DNA from: Haliclona indistincta
Lineage: Eukaryota; Porifera; Demospongiae; Haplosclerida; Chalinidae
Reading direction: 5' to 3'
DNA length: 64,000 bases
Assembly (NCBI GenBank): GCA_964017065.1
Contig: OZ024785.1
Coordinates: 2,065,142-2,129,141 of the forward strand
Below are positions 35,766-47,766 of the stretch, piece by piece. Under the pieces are notes generated by a model. It ran no database searches. It worked only from the letters and a program-made list of their open reading frames with translations, and was not told where the DNA came from. Numbering within the stretch: position 1 is the stretch's first letter; every line of letters starts with the position of its first letter. The translations under genes were made by a program, and so were the position numbers.

Positions 35766-35965
35766 NNNNNNNNNNNNNNNNNNNNNNNNNNNNNNNNNNN
35801 NNNNNNNNNNNNNNNNNNNNNNNNNNNNNNNNNNNNNNNNNNNNNNNNNNNNNNNNNNNNNNNNNNNNNNNNNNNNNNNNNNNNNNNNNNNNNNNNNNNN
35901 NNNNNNNNNNNNNNNNNNNNNNNNNNNNNNNNNNNNNNNNNNNNNNNNNNNNNNNNNNNNNNNNN
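35766..35965. other. Assembly gap of 200 N
   Basis: Exactly 200 N, a conventional gap of unknown length, placed inside a reverse-oriented copy of the 371-bp repeat and between the arms of the inverted duplication. Confidence 1.
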
Positions 35966-36302
35966 GCTACGTACTGCCAGACAGTACAGAGTACGCAGCT
36001 GTAGTATCGCGTACGAGCATTGCTCGGCGAAATCGATACGCAGGCTCCTCCACCAATGGAAGATGAGCTTGCAAGAGCAGTTTTAGCTTCGTACTTTTCA
36101 CACAACTAAAGAAAAATTGTAAAAACTCGATCGTGTTTAGTCGAGCTCGTCGTTCCGTGATGGCGAACACTACGTGGCTGAAACTTGCTATTATCGATGC
36201 CTATCTATAGACAAACAAAGCGCACACTGCAACTCCGTCTGCACAGATAGACTTGGCTTAAAAAGAAATAGCCACTTGCAAAGTCATGAATCTCATTAAA
36301 AC
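35966..36302. other. Gene-free stretch right of the gap
   Basis: No family or exon recognised, and no match to the left arm beyond the MITE end at 36303. The missing 3' exons of gene I would be expected here or in the gap. Confidence 0.4.
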
Positions 36303-36439
36303 AGTGGAACTTCTCTTAATGGACATTCCCATTAGCGGAAAGGACACTCCATTATAATGGACAATTTGCTGATGTGCACAACACAATACAGATTGAATCT
36401 CCATATAAGGTGCACATAACCTCCTTATATAGATTGTAT

Positions 36440-36545
36440 AAGGGGCATCTCTATATAAGGGGCATCTCTATATAAGGGGCATCTCTATATAAGGGGCATC
36501 TCTATATAAGGGGCATCTCTATATAAGGGGCATCTCCATGTAAGG
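36440..36545. repeat. 17-18 bp minisatellite
   Basis: At least five direct copies of aaggggcatctctatat. The counterpart in the left arm has fewer, more diverged units. Confidence 0.9.
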
Positions 36546-36856
36546 AACAAAAAGCACTTGCCCAATTTGTAGAGGTTGAACTCTACTTATCATTGCTACA
36601 ACTACAAACTGCTAATGTATTGAGCATGTATTGATACCACACTGGGACATAGTACTACACTATACTCTACATATTGAGCAGCAGATGTGTTTATAGCCCA
36701 ATCATGGTTCACTCACTTCCTACCCCATACACAGCAACGACATGATAAACTGGTAAACAAGTAGATGTAGTGGCTGGCAAATCTGGTTTCTACAAGCGGC
36801 TTTGTGACCATACATGGTACTATAAGAGGGAGCACATGACGCTAACATATCCAGTG

Positions 36857-36942
36857 GAACCTCTCTAAGGCGGACACCATTGAGACCAAAAAAAGTTGTC
36901 TATTATAGAGGGATGAAGGGTAACAGGGGTTCCACTGTATAG
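36857..36942. mobile_element. Mirror copy of the cagtggaac MITE
   Basis: Inverse copy of 26780-26865, carried along by the inverted duplication. Confidence 0.6.
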
Positions 36943-38058
36943 CAGATTCTATTTGACAGTACAGCAATAGTGCTACTATCACCATCATGATTGATAGTTG
37001 CAAAATAATCACAATAATGAATACTATCATGAAATTAATTATTAGTAAACACGTGTTTGTAAAAATAGTAATACAATCAATCATCAAAAAAAATATTCCC
37101 AAACCTTGCTGGTGGAACCAAAAGGTGTTAGCAGTTGCTGTTGTGTGGTTTAGTTAGAAGCTATTTGAATTTATACAGCACAGAAGACTATTCAGACTAG
37201 GCGGCTATATAATATCAACTGTCAGGCAGTACTCCATATACACTGCACATGTGCTACGCAAGCACATGGTTATCATGATAGATAGTGACAATGAACAATT
37301 ACCATGACAGTCACAACTATCTATTATCATGGCTCCGTACTACAAAAACATAGGTATAATAATTAGTTGACATCTACATACAGCGCCCACACTGAAGCAC
37401 ATTTAGAACAACGATCAAAATTTTACACGTCTAAATCATCATTATTAACGGAAGGAACAGTTCTGTCATTCATTCACAACAGATTCTCTCTCCTTTCCTC
37501 ACCTCTCTCCCTCCTCCGCCTTCTCTCCCTCTCTCGCATACATACCATTTTACTGTTCCCAGTTTGACTGGTTCCTCGTAATGAGTTTGTCTACGTACAC
37601 ACATAACGAACTCATTTTTTCTTTAAGTGATTGGATGTTATTGTAAACAAGCCATTGCATGCTAAGAGGCGAGCTTCATAAGGACTTGTGGTTTTCAGAG
37701 CATGAGAGGACACTGTACACACAGTGGCTGTTTATCACAGCGCAATATAATGTAGTCATGAATGAAAGTGAAAGATCCTAGCAGTATTCACAGAGCAAAA
37801 TCGATAGCCCTACTATCAAAACAAGTCCCCAACTGACCATCAAAGCATTTATTGTCTCAGCATTTACCGTTTACCATCTCAGCATTTACCGTCTCATCTT
37901 ACTGGGATTGTCTAAAGATCTGTAAGAATCTCCGACAATGTCAACGCACTATTGTCCCATAACTAATCAGCTATTAGAACTAACAATAAGTAATCCAATG
38001 ATGAAATGGAACAATGCATGATAGCAGATGGTAGAGTGTCTGAGCTGGCTTGACTCAC

Positions 38059-38151
38059 TTTATTATTATTCCAGGGATCAGAATACATGGCTATATCTAC
38101 AACAGGTTTAGTGTTGACAAGCGAAGAAGGTTGAGCATACTCTGGTCCCGT

Positions 38152-38226
<75 letters not shown>

Positions 38227-40456
38227 TAAGTACAATGTACTACTAAGTTGTGAAGCAAAATAGTAATTACACTAATTTTGGTACTAATAGTTAGCATAAT
38301 CAAATAAATTACACACAATTAGCCTGGTGATTAGTTCACATTCTAACAGAGAGTCTTTGACTCTGACTCTGAGACTGACTAATACATAGTATTGGTTTGT
38401 TTACTGTAGTCTCATACACATACAGGAACTAAGCATAGCTGTGTTTTGGTGAATGACACATCCTTTTAGAGAACATGTAGTAAATTCATTTGTGCAGAGG
38501 AACCATAGCCAGTATACCTGATCAATTTCAGCTGGGTTCAATGTACCTTGTCTACTATTGATTTCCTATAGAGAAGACATGTGAGGTAATACGAGACAAC
38601 AGTTCAGAACATTGTGCTACTAAAGTGACTCACCTGTTGTTTGTTCACCATTTTGCGTGCATCAGCTGGAGTCGCATATTCTGGTAGCCCTGACGACATA
38701 GCTGCCAACTGTGGTAATGGCTGCTGTATAAGAGGATTGATATGTCACAAACACTATTAACCAGTATTGATACCTTCTCCTGTTTGATGGGCTCATCATC
38801 ATGAACTAGCTGTTCTTTGCTATCTCTATTGATCAATGTAGACACAATAATAATGATTGTTATGTAACATTACCTTTGTACAGGCTATTGAAGAGGAAAG
38901 GGAAGCAACTCTCAATGAACTGAATACCAAGATAGCAAATGTACTCACCGTAACAGAAGAATTATAGCACGACTTCTTTCTCTTGCTTCTCCATAGACAG
39001 TATCCACCAATTCCAGTTATGATCACTGCCACTATTATTAGTACTACCAGACCACCTACAATGGCTACAGCTGTCCCCAAAACAGGCAGTGACATAGTCT
39101 CTGTGACTAAAAGAATAATAGAACTGCACATTAAGGTACAAAGTGAAGTGGGTACAGTATATTACTACCAGTAGTTGCAGCAGATGGTAATGGTGATGTT
39201 GCTGTAATTGTAAGAGAAGAACACTCACAACACTCATCATTACACACCAGTAGTTACTTACCAGTAGGTGTGGTCTCACCAGTAGCTGTAGTTGGACATT
39301 CCACTGTAGGAAAATAATCAACAAACTCATACATTTGAAATAACATGCATACTTGCAGTGAAGTTAACTGGTTTTCTCGTGCTCCTGCACTGGTTCTCAG
39401 CAATGACGGTGATACTAGTCCAGTTTTGAGGTTCAGTGATGTTGAACAAATAAGAGTTGTTCTTGACTAAAATCATGTCAGCAATGTAGGACAGCTCATC
39501 AGCACAATTCCCCAACTCAACAGATACATTGAGGCTGTCCAAATCTGTTCCAGACTAAAACCAAGACAATGCGTTATCATTAATTTTTATTAAATTCTCA
39601 CACATGCCTGTACCACATTAATAAAGAGCGTTGAATCATTGTTCAAAGTTGTTACATTAACATCAGGAGCTAAAACAATGACACATGACAACTTGTCAGA
39701 AGTGTGGAAAGTTACGTACCTGTTGCAAATGTGACTGGTGTAGTGAGATTGGCTGGTGTACTATTACCAGCAGGATTAGAAGCAATGACATGGAATGTAT
39801 AATAATCACACTCTGATGAGTTTAAAGCAGTCATCACTTCTTCTCTAGTGATAGTGATGTTAGTATTATTAGTCATTCTGATAGTAGTACTGATGTTAGC
39901 TGTGACAGTGTAGTGTAGCTGTACTCCATCAGGAGTCCATGGAGGAGACCAGCTCAGCACTAGTACACCAGCTACTGGTGACGACAGCTCTGATGATAGA
40001 CTAACTGGCTCTGAGGGAGGACCTGCATTAAGAAAACATTCACCGATGGCTATTATAGCAATGACTGATACTAACCATATATTGTCAAGGTTTCAGTTAT
40101 CTGGATACTTCTTGCTACGCAAGTTATGGCGGTGTCGTTGTTCTCTTCAATGGCTGGTACTGACAATGTGGATGTCCTGAAGACATTACCAACTTGGCCA
40201 TCACTCATAGGCGACGTGTTAGTAGCATTAGCAGCATCCCATCCAATTGAAAACGCAGTAGCACTACACGTGAACACTGCAGTAGTTCCTAGCGGGACTG
40301 GTGACGGGTTGTCCAGTGTAACATCGTCAGACGAACTACTAGTTTCTACCATGACTATTAGCACAAACAAAAGTACAAAGTAACTTTAGAAACTAAAACA
40401 CACTAACCAGTCATGAATATAGCTACCAGCTGCAACAAGGAACTGAGAGAATTCAT
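38059..40456 (-). CDS. Ig-FN3 receptor with long tyrosine tail, gene I (3' incomplete)
   Basis: Minus-strand exons: 40456-40408 (signal MNSLSSLLQLVAIFMTG), 40354-40076 (Ig-like; VFTCSA and AITCVA), 40022-39720 (FN3), 39669-39608 and 39554-39353 (second FN3-like), 39303-39262 and 39201-39169 (stalk), 39106-38949 (transmembrane, RSKRKKS), microexon 38884-38874, 38825-38774, 38723-38634, 38565-38518 and 38151-38059. They sum to 1422 nt (474 codons) in phase. The Ig exon is of the gene C type, but the tail is of the gene H type (LPEYATP, GPEYAQP, AMYSDP). One intron uses a GC donor at 39607-39606. The proline-rich and ITIM-like exons of H have no counterpart before the gap, so the gene is cut off or truncated. 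Confidence 0.8.
38153..38222. repeat. (AG)n microsatellite at an acceptor of gene I
   Basis: On the coding (minus) strand this is a long (CT)n tract ending in the cag acceptor of the exon that starts at 38151. Confidence 0.95.
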
Positions 40457-40567
40457 CTTCCAATCTTTACTGTCTACACGAGCCGCAGCCAGACCATCAT
40501 AATTATTGGGGCGAGCCTGAGCGAGCCCCACATTGATCGTGATGTAGGTCCCACGTCGCGGGGAACG

Positions 40568-40614
<47 letters not shown>

Positions 40615-40721
40615 GTGGCCGGGGGTAGCGTTAGTTCTCCAATGTTCCCGAGAACACGCCTATTATGACGTAATATTCACGTGGCGCGTAAAAATAATAT
40701 TATTCAAAAATTAATATTATC

Positions 40722-41138
40722 ATGTCTGACGAAAGAACCTTTACTGCTCAACAACTGAGGACAGCACAGCGACCAACATTGGAGACACCTGAACAACACC
40801 CGAGTCAACTTTTACAAGACCAGAGGATTGCCAGAAAACGACGACGAGCAGAAGAGTCGCCCGATCAACGAGAGAGACGCCTGGAACGACAAAGGGAATA
40901 CCAAAGGAACTACCGACAGAGACGGAAGATAGCAGCTACAACAGAGCAAACACTAGGTACGTCTACGGAGGGTGAGGGCGCGAGTAACAGCAGGCGCGCT
41001 AAGTGTTTTACAAGTGATACAGCTACAGAAGAGCGCGCTGTCAAGCTACAGAAAAAGAGAGTGCGTGCGCGAGTAGCTAGGTCTGTAGAAAGTGCAGAAC
41101 AAAGGGAACACCAGGCTATTGAACATGAGAGTAAATGA
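40722..41138 (+). CDS. Arg/Glu-rich repeat protein of a transposable element (138 aa)
   Basis: Starts MSDERTFTAQQL and contains degenerate units of the type RR..E..EQRE.RL..QR (for example SPDQRERRLERQREYQ and SVESAEQREHQ). Strongly basic and likely alpha-helical, it could bind nucleic acid. The 69-bp repeats after its stop continue the same unit in other frames, so the ORF is probably a truncated remnant of a longer repeat protein. Similar Arg/Glu repeats precede enzymatic domains in some eukaryotic transposon proteins; that link is an inference. Confidence 0.45.
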   Translation: MSDERTFTAQQLRTAQRPTLETPEQHPSQLLQDQRIARKRRRAEESPDQRERRLERQREYQRNYRQRRKIAATTEQTLGTSTEGEGASNSRRAKCFTSDTATEERAVKLQKKRVRARVARSVESAEQREHQAIEHESK

Positions 41139-41300
41139 GCGTGAAAATAGGTCTGTAGAAAGTGCAGAACAAAGGGACACCAGACTATTGAACATGAGAG
41201 TAAATGAGCGTGAAAATAGGTCTGTAGAAAGTGCAGAACAAAGGGACACCAGACTATTGAACATGAGAGTAAATGAGCGTGAAAATAGGTCTGTAGAAAG
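41080..41300 (+). repeat. 69-bp tandem repeat
   Basis: Three full copies and a partial one, each beginning ggtctgtagaaagtgcagaa. They encode SVESAEQR-type units. Confidence 0.9.
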
Positions 41301-41470
41301 ATATTGCTGATGCTTTATTATTAATTTTATTATGCTATTATCAAACTGTACAAAAATCAGCTCAGGCTCGCCCCTGCATTCTATGAATGTACTAGTTATC
41401 CCAATTTCGAATTCTCGATCGTAAAAAATGGGCGCGGTCATACAGCGGTCATCATAATCAGCTCAGAGCT

Positions 41471-42061
41471 AGAGGAGGTTGGCCACGCGTCATACTTACA
41501 CGCACGATCACATGACATTGAAATAGCAAAGAGCCCCGCCCACCGATGCTGCAGCAGAGCTGCTGGCAGTCCAGCTACAGTCATGAGTCAGTGCTGTGCG
41601 AATGGAGACCAAATGTACACGAGGCTGTCCACGAGTGATGTAGAACTGCTGCTAGCAGTGAATGAATGCTGTAGCCTTGACTGGCGGTAGGCTGTGCTCA
41701 ATATGCTGTACGACTGTTATAAGCGGTCCTACAATAATGTTGGCAAGCTCCAATGCTGTTTAAAATGCTCACAGCGTTCCTTCGTCGCTCATGGTCACCG
41801 TAGACCATCTTCTGCTTCTTCCCAATGTGTGGCAACCAAAACGGCCAAGCCGAGCCAAGCCTCCTGAAATACGACCTTCTTTTGGTCGGTTAACAACTTC
41901 TTGAACGCTTGCAAACATTTTCGCTCTGTCCTGCGCCTCCAACTAGTATTAATTTAAGTTATTCATGCTGGAATTACGTCCGGCCTGTGCGGTCACATGA
42001 ACTCGGCCTACGCATTGCATACGTAGAAATGATGATCGATGACGCGTGGCCAACCTCCTCT
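41471..42061. mobile_element. 591-bp element with 23-bp terminal inverted repeats
   Basis: Arms agaggaggttggccacgcgt plus cat at 41471-41493 and their exact complement at 42039-42061. No coding region. It lies 140 bp beyond the gene J stop. No target duplication was found by eye. Confidence 0.75.
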
Positions 42062-42201
42062 GCATCATAATAATCTCGTTACCAGGAGCGAGAATCGAAG
42101 TGAGCATAATTTTACCAATGAATAATTTTGGGATCTTATCAAAATTACGAGTGCTGCAACCATATGCTCCAACCCTGAGCTACAGCTCCATCAATAATAT
42201 A

Positions 42202-45200
42202 TCATTGATGTATTTTTTCATACACAGCAAAAGTTTCAGTTGAAGCCACTTTCTGCTGATCAATCGACACCGGAAGAGAGTGCATTCCATAAGCCTCATT
42301 AACTGTTGTGACTGGAGAATTATTTTTGAGATCATCATTTTTATGATCATTAGTACCTGTGAAGCAGAGAAGCTCATCTCAATCAGTGTGTGTGTGCTGT
42401 GACTGATGATACTTACTAGATCTCTTCCTGACACAAAGCCATACAATAACAGCAACAGCACTAGCTGTACCCAGTCCAAGAAGATATGCAGTAACAATAC
42501 CAAGAGACAGTCCTACCACTGTACTCATTGGATAACCTGTGAGGCATAGCTAACATAGAGTCATTATCTATAGGCTACATCAACTATAAACCTGAAGATG
42601 CTGTAGTAGGTATCAGTGGAGTACCTGTGTGTGCAGAAAGAGAATTAAATTATGAAGTGAGCATGCAAATCATAGATGCAAATTCAGTGTTACAGTAATC
42701 ATTAATCACTTACAGCGATAGGACCACTCAAACAAAAGACCTGAACACACAGGTGACTGCACATGGTTTTTCACAGCACCAATGATTTCACCTAGACTAT
42801 AGATGTCAGCAAATCATGCCATGAAGGACTCACAAACAACTAGAATTTTATTGAAGAAAAATTTTATTTCTGCTGCTTGTAGTTTATAGTGGAGTAATGG
42901 GAAATGCTTGAAACTGACAGGTCCTGGAAGGTTCTACTCACCAAGACATTATGCCAACAAACTGTTACTGTGTACTAACCAGTAGAAAGTGTTGTTGTAG
43001 AAAACTTAAAGCCAACAGTGCTGAGTGACATGGCAGAAGAAACAAGTTGTTGACAATGACTGGCAGCTGAGAAATATAAACAACAAAATTCAGCATAGTG
43101 ATAAACTTTCACAAAAGAAATATATGAGATAAAGAAATTCGTGAATAATGAATGCGCCTTTTTTGTCATTCTGTACACTAAAAATAATGACATTTATGGA
43201 TAAAACTTTTGCAGATTGGGCGTAATTCGTGAAATTGACTAAAAAGTTTCTTGCTTCACTGCAATGTCATTGTATTCAAACTATAGCTGTATTCATGCTC
43301 ATGATCACCTGATCATTGAAAACATACCTATATCTCCTACTCAAATGCATGCTGAATCTCATGCAGGCTCAGACTTGTTGAGACACATCCAGTCACCATA
43401 GTTTTGATATCGGCAGTTCAGTTAATTTTCATTTGAACTTTGTAGGCACACTATAATCATTATTATTTTGAATTGGTACTGAAATAGGAATTTCATAAAA
43501 GGAGTTTAAATTAATGAACAGACTCATCAACTTGCTCTTCATGGAGACTCTCAGAAAATTAATGTGACCAGCAAAGTGACATTAATTTTACACAAACAAA
43601 ATTCACAGATGATAAATTTTGCAAATGATCTGACTTTCGCTGTCGCAAAAATTTCAGAATACATGGGAGTTGGCTTTAGCTAAGGCACTCAAACACAAAA
43701 TTTGTTTGTGAAAACTGTATTTTGCTTCCAATTTGTGAAAATATGTAAGGATCAGAAATAATATGATATACGGTACTCAATGGCATGTCTCGTGAATAGC
43801 TTGAAGATCTATCTAAAAGGCTGCAGTGAGAGAGGCTGGTGGACCATTGCAATGATAGATAAGTCTCTCAAGAGTGCATTGCCAGTGAGAGAATTTTGGT
43901 GAGCCTTAATAAAACAGAGCAAGCGAGAAGTATGTAGCAAGCAGCTCTCAATAAGGCATTGCTAACCATGCTGAGTAGCTTAGAATCAATCAATATTGCT
44001 ATAGTGGATACATGTACACAGTAGAAATTTGTAAGGACTAGCCACTATGCCTAATTAATATTCACGATTTGTGAAAAATTAAGCGATATTTCAGGTTGCT
44101 ATACCATCCCACGGTGAAATATCATGCATACTTGCATTGAAGTTAAGTGGTATTCTCGTGCTCCTGCATTGGTTCTCAGCAATGACGGTGATACTAGTCC
44201 AGTTTTGAGTATCAGTGATGTTGAATGAATAAGAGTTGTTCCCTACTGAAAGCATGTCATCAGTTATAGAAGATAGTTTGTCAGCACAAGAATTCCCCAA
44301 CTCAACAGTTACATTGATGCTGTTCAAATCTGTTTCAGACTAAAAATCAAGATAATGCGTTACTATTTCAGTAAATTCTCACACATACCTGCAACACATT
44401 AATAAGAAATATCGAACCATTGTTCGTAGTCGTAACATTTACATCAGGAGCTAAAACAATGACACATGACAACTTGTCAGAAGTGTGAAAGGTTACTTAC
44501 CTGGTACAAGTGTGACTGGTGTAGTGAGGTTGGCTGGTGTGCTATTACCAGCAGGATTAGAAGCAATGACATGGAATGTATAATAATCACACTCTGATGA
44601 GTTTAAAGCAGTCATCACTTCTTCTCTAGTGATAGTGATGTTAGTATTATTAGTCATTCTGATAGTAGTACTGATGTTAGCTGTGACAGTGTAGTGTAGC
44701 TGTACTGGAGAGGATGGAGCACTCCATGATAATATCAGAGCATTCTGTGTGACCATAGTTGTTAAATTTGAAACTGCTTGTGGAGGACCTGCAATATAAA
44801 TTATAGTAAAGAGGCTCAATTAGTGAATAAAAACAGTACCATAGGTGATTAGAGTAGCATTTCCACCAAAAACCTGTGATAGTGGATTTACTGTAATAAC
44901 ACTGCACTGGATTAATACTCCAGACAAATTCTCCTCAGTCACTGTCAGTGTGATAGTACTCCTTCTCACATCCCCAATTTCTTCACTCATAGCTTGACCA
45001 ACAATGGCAACACCATCTTCTCTCCATGAAATCGTGTTAAACGTTCCTGCTGTTAGCTGAGAGGTGTTTACTGAGCATGTAAATTCGACTGCGGAGTCGA
45101 TTCTTGTTATCACATTTTGCGGGAAAGGTCCACTGATGATTGACTCTACCAAGCAGCTATAGTAGATAACGACTAACCAGACGATTGCACAGAGCCTCAT
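42202..45200 (-). CDS. Ig-FN3 type I receptor, gene J (437 aa)
   Basis: Minus-strand exons: 45200-44840 (signal MRLCAIVWLVVIYYSCLVES, then Ig-like with EFTCSVN and LIQCSVI), 44788-44501 (FN3), 44450-44389 and 44339-44132 (second FN3-like), 43066-42980 and 42624-42592 (Ser/Thr stalk), 42536-42417 (transmembrane, CVRKRSS) and 42356-42202 (tail, TGA). Total 1314 nt in phase. The tail carries NEAYGMHSLPVS and AVYEKIHQ, as in gene C. The second half of the FN3 exon is almost identical to that of other members, while the first half is its own type (SNLTTMVTQNALILSW). A possible extra 27-nt exon near 42708-42734 would also keep phase. The intron 44131-43067 is long for the cluster and AT-rich. Confidence 0.85.
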
Positions 45201-45802
45201 GGTACCACACACTGATCGAGGCAAAGGGGTGTTCAAAAACGGTTCATGCCCCCTGTCAAGCGAGTCACGTGAATATTAATGAGCAAAAATATTTTTATTC
45301 ATTAATATTCATAGTATTCGTAACCCGCTTCCCCGGAAACAGAAAGTATTTAGTATTATTCATACTTTATGCAGCTACCCTTTCTTTTTTCTACAATACT
45401 TTTAGTTATAGAGTTCTTGTGTGTGGTGCACATTCACCTAGTGGTCTCCTCTTTTGATTCCAAGTTTGAGTGCTGTTGCATTAACAGCATTAGCGGCATG
45501 GACGACACCTGCTTGCGAGCGTTAGGTACACTATGCAGGCGCGTGTCCACGATAGGGCTCCGGGTGCTCTAGCACCCCCTCAGCAATGAAGTTTTAAATT
45601 ATTCATTGCATTAAAGTACACTGTGGCTCTGCTGTGGCTATGAATTTATCATAACTGTTATTACAAAGAACTTGACAGCTGCCAACATCCCATTCTAAGG
45701 TAGTTAGGCTGTATTCAGCGAGGAACAAATCTTGCGCCACGATAATAGTGATGAAATGACGTAATTTAACGAATAATAACTAGTGAAATGCAGGACATTT
45801 GT

Positions 45803-46571
45803 GGGGCGAGCCTGAGCCTGGAGAGTAGTGTCGGTAGCCATAAGTAGGCATTTAGCCGAGGAGGCGCATTTGGGAAGGCGAGATGCACTGATTGTGCCGC
45901 AGTCGAGTGAAGTCTCATTTGCTGCAGCCTGTCCTCTCTCTGTTCTTCAGTCTCTGCACCACGTCGTTCATGCTGCATCTCTCTCATTTGCTGCAGCCTG
46001 TCCTCTCTCTGTTCCTCAGTCTCTGCACCACGTCGTTCATGCTGCATCTCTCCCATTTGCTGCAGCCTGTCCTCTCTCTGTTCCTCAGTCTCTGCACCAC
46101 GTCGTTCATGCTGCATCTCTCTCATTTGCTGCAGCGTGTCCTCTCTCTGTTCTTTGGTCTCTCCACCACGTCGCTCAGCTCCTTCTCTCTCATTTGCTGT
46201 AGCAATGATGGCTGTAGCCTAACCGCTCTCTGTAATTCTTCAGTCTCTGCATCACGTCGCTCGTGCTCCTTCTCTCTGGCCTAACCTCTCTCTGTTCTTC
46301 AGTCTCTCTGACATCACATCGCTCGTGCTTCTTCTCTCTAGCCTAACCTATCTCTGTTCTTCAGTCTCTGCATCACGTCGATCGATCGTCATGTCGATCT
46401 TTGCGCTTGCTCAGTCTCAGTTGAGTAAAATTGAAACCATCCGGTGAATTACAACGCGGGGGCATTTACGGAATGACGTACGCATACATACATACCAGGA
46501 GCTTATACATAGATAGATAGATAGCGCGGGGGACGTTTTCGACCAGTATGGGGCTCGCTCAGGCTCGCCCC
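45803..46571 (-). mobile_element. 14-bp-TIR element, copy 2
   Basis: Bounded by ggggcgagcctgag and its complement. The minus strand encodes tandem repeats (RRGAETEEQREDRLQQM), visible as 69-bp DNA units with about three clear copies at 45910-46140. An atag microsatellite lies near the right end at 46511-46524. Confidence 0.75.
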
Positions 46572-46605
46572 AATTATGAATACTAGTGAAATGCAGGACA
46601 TTTGT

Positions 46606-47227
46606 GGGGCGAGCCTGAGAGAGTAGTGTTGGTAGCCATAAGTAGGCATTTAGCCGAGGAGGTGCATTTGGGAAGGCGTGATGCACTGATTGTGCCGCAG
46701 TCGAGTGAAGGCTGATTTGCTGCACTCAGCAGCCTGTCCTCTCTCTGTTCCTCAGTCTCTGCACCACGTCGTTCATGCTGCATCTCTCTCATTTGCTGCA
46801 GCTGTCATCTCTCTGTTCTTTGGTCTCTCCACCACGTCGCTCAGCTCCTTCTCTCTCATTTGCTGTAGCATGGCTGTAGCCTAACCGCTCTCTGTAATTC
46901 TTCAGTCTCTGCATCACGTCGCTCATGCTCCATCTCTCTGGCCTAACCTCTCTCTGTTCTTCAGTCTCTCTGACATCACGTCGCTCGTGCTTCTTCTCTC
47001 TAGCCTAACCTATCTCTGTTCTTCAGTCTCTGCATCACGTCGATCGTCATGCTCCTTCTCGATCTTTGCGCTTGCTCAGTCTCAGTTGAGTAAAATTGAA
47101 ACCATCCGGTGAATTACAACGCGGGGGCATTTACGGAATGACGTACGCATACATAGATAGATAGATAGATAGATAGATAGCGCGGGGGACGTTTTCGACC
47201 AGTATGGGGCTCGCTCAGGCTCGCCCC
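46606..47227 (-). mobile_element. 14-bp-TIR element, copy 3 (shortened)
   Basis: Near duplicate of copy 2 lying directly beside it, with fewer repeat units and a longer (gata)n tract at about 47154-47180. Both copies share the flank gaaatgcaggacatttgt, which suggests a tandem duplication rather than two insertions. Confidence 0.75.
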
Positions 47228-47766
47228 AATTAATTAGATTTTGCGCGCCCGCTTCGCGCGCGCACCTATCTCTCTTCATTCCTGGACACGCGCCTGCTAT
47301 GTGCGACAACGGCACAAGACAAAATTAATGAGAGTCAATACTCAGACACACTTGTCTTCTTGTGCTTCACATGCATTTACATCGTTTTTCCCGAAATAAA
47401 GCCTGGTTTCTTGAATATTAGCCAATTCTGTATTATAGCTTATTTCGTTAAAATCAATGCAAAGGTATATATATGGCCCGATGTCTAAGGGACTCAATCC
47501 AGCTAGCAACAGCAGCCTGCGTCTAGGAACAGCGGAGCATTGTGTACCTAAAAACTGTCCTCACTAGCCGCCATGATGGTGAGCGCGCGCCGCTCAATAA
47601 TTTGTATTACGACTATACCAGGAGCGCATAATGAGAGAGCGACGTAATAGAGTAGGAGCGTGAAGCGCCCACGCATTTGATTAAAAATTGGAAGTCCAGA
47701 CATGATGGGACGTGTTACTAAGAATAGAACAATCTCGTTATACACGTACACGCGTTCGTACGCAAG

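Larger units (their letters stand above)
36303..39921. repeat. Right arm of the large inverted duplication
   Basis: The reverse complement matches 23749-28077 through exons, introns, the cagtggaac MITE and the minisatellite, with scattered substitutions and small indels. Confidence 0.8.
40508..41374. mobile_element. Element with 14-bp TIR carrying an Arg/Glu-rich ORF (copy 1)
   Basis: Bounded by ggggcgagcctgag (40508-40521) and its complement (41361-41374). It contains a (TATC)n tract at about 40569-40615, an ORF at 40722-41138 and 69-bp tandem repeats at about 41080-41300. The same family occurs at 45803-46571 and 46606-47227 in the other orientation. The superfamily is not identified. Confidence 0.75.
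45536..47296. mobile_element. Composite MITE with 14-bp TIR and 5-bp target duplication
   Basis: Ends CAGGCGCGTGTCCA at 45536 and its complement at 47283-47296, flanked by ctatg on both sides (45531-45535 and 47297-47301). Its outer parts match the 324-bp element at 56016-56339. The extra 1.4 kb is two copies of the ggggcgagcctgag element (45803-46571 and 46606-47227). Confidence 0.88.

Noticed and set aside
36842..37102. Hydrophobic 86-codon frame as a membrane protein
   Set aside because: It is intron/MITE DNA of the inverted duplication and the frame is not kept in the left arm.
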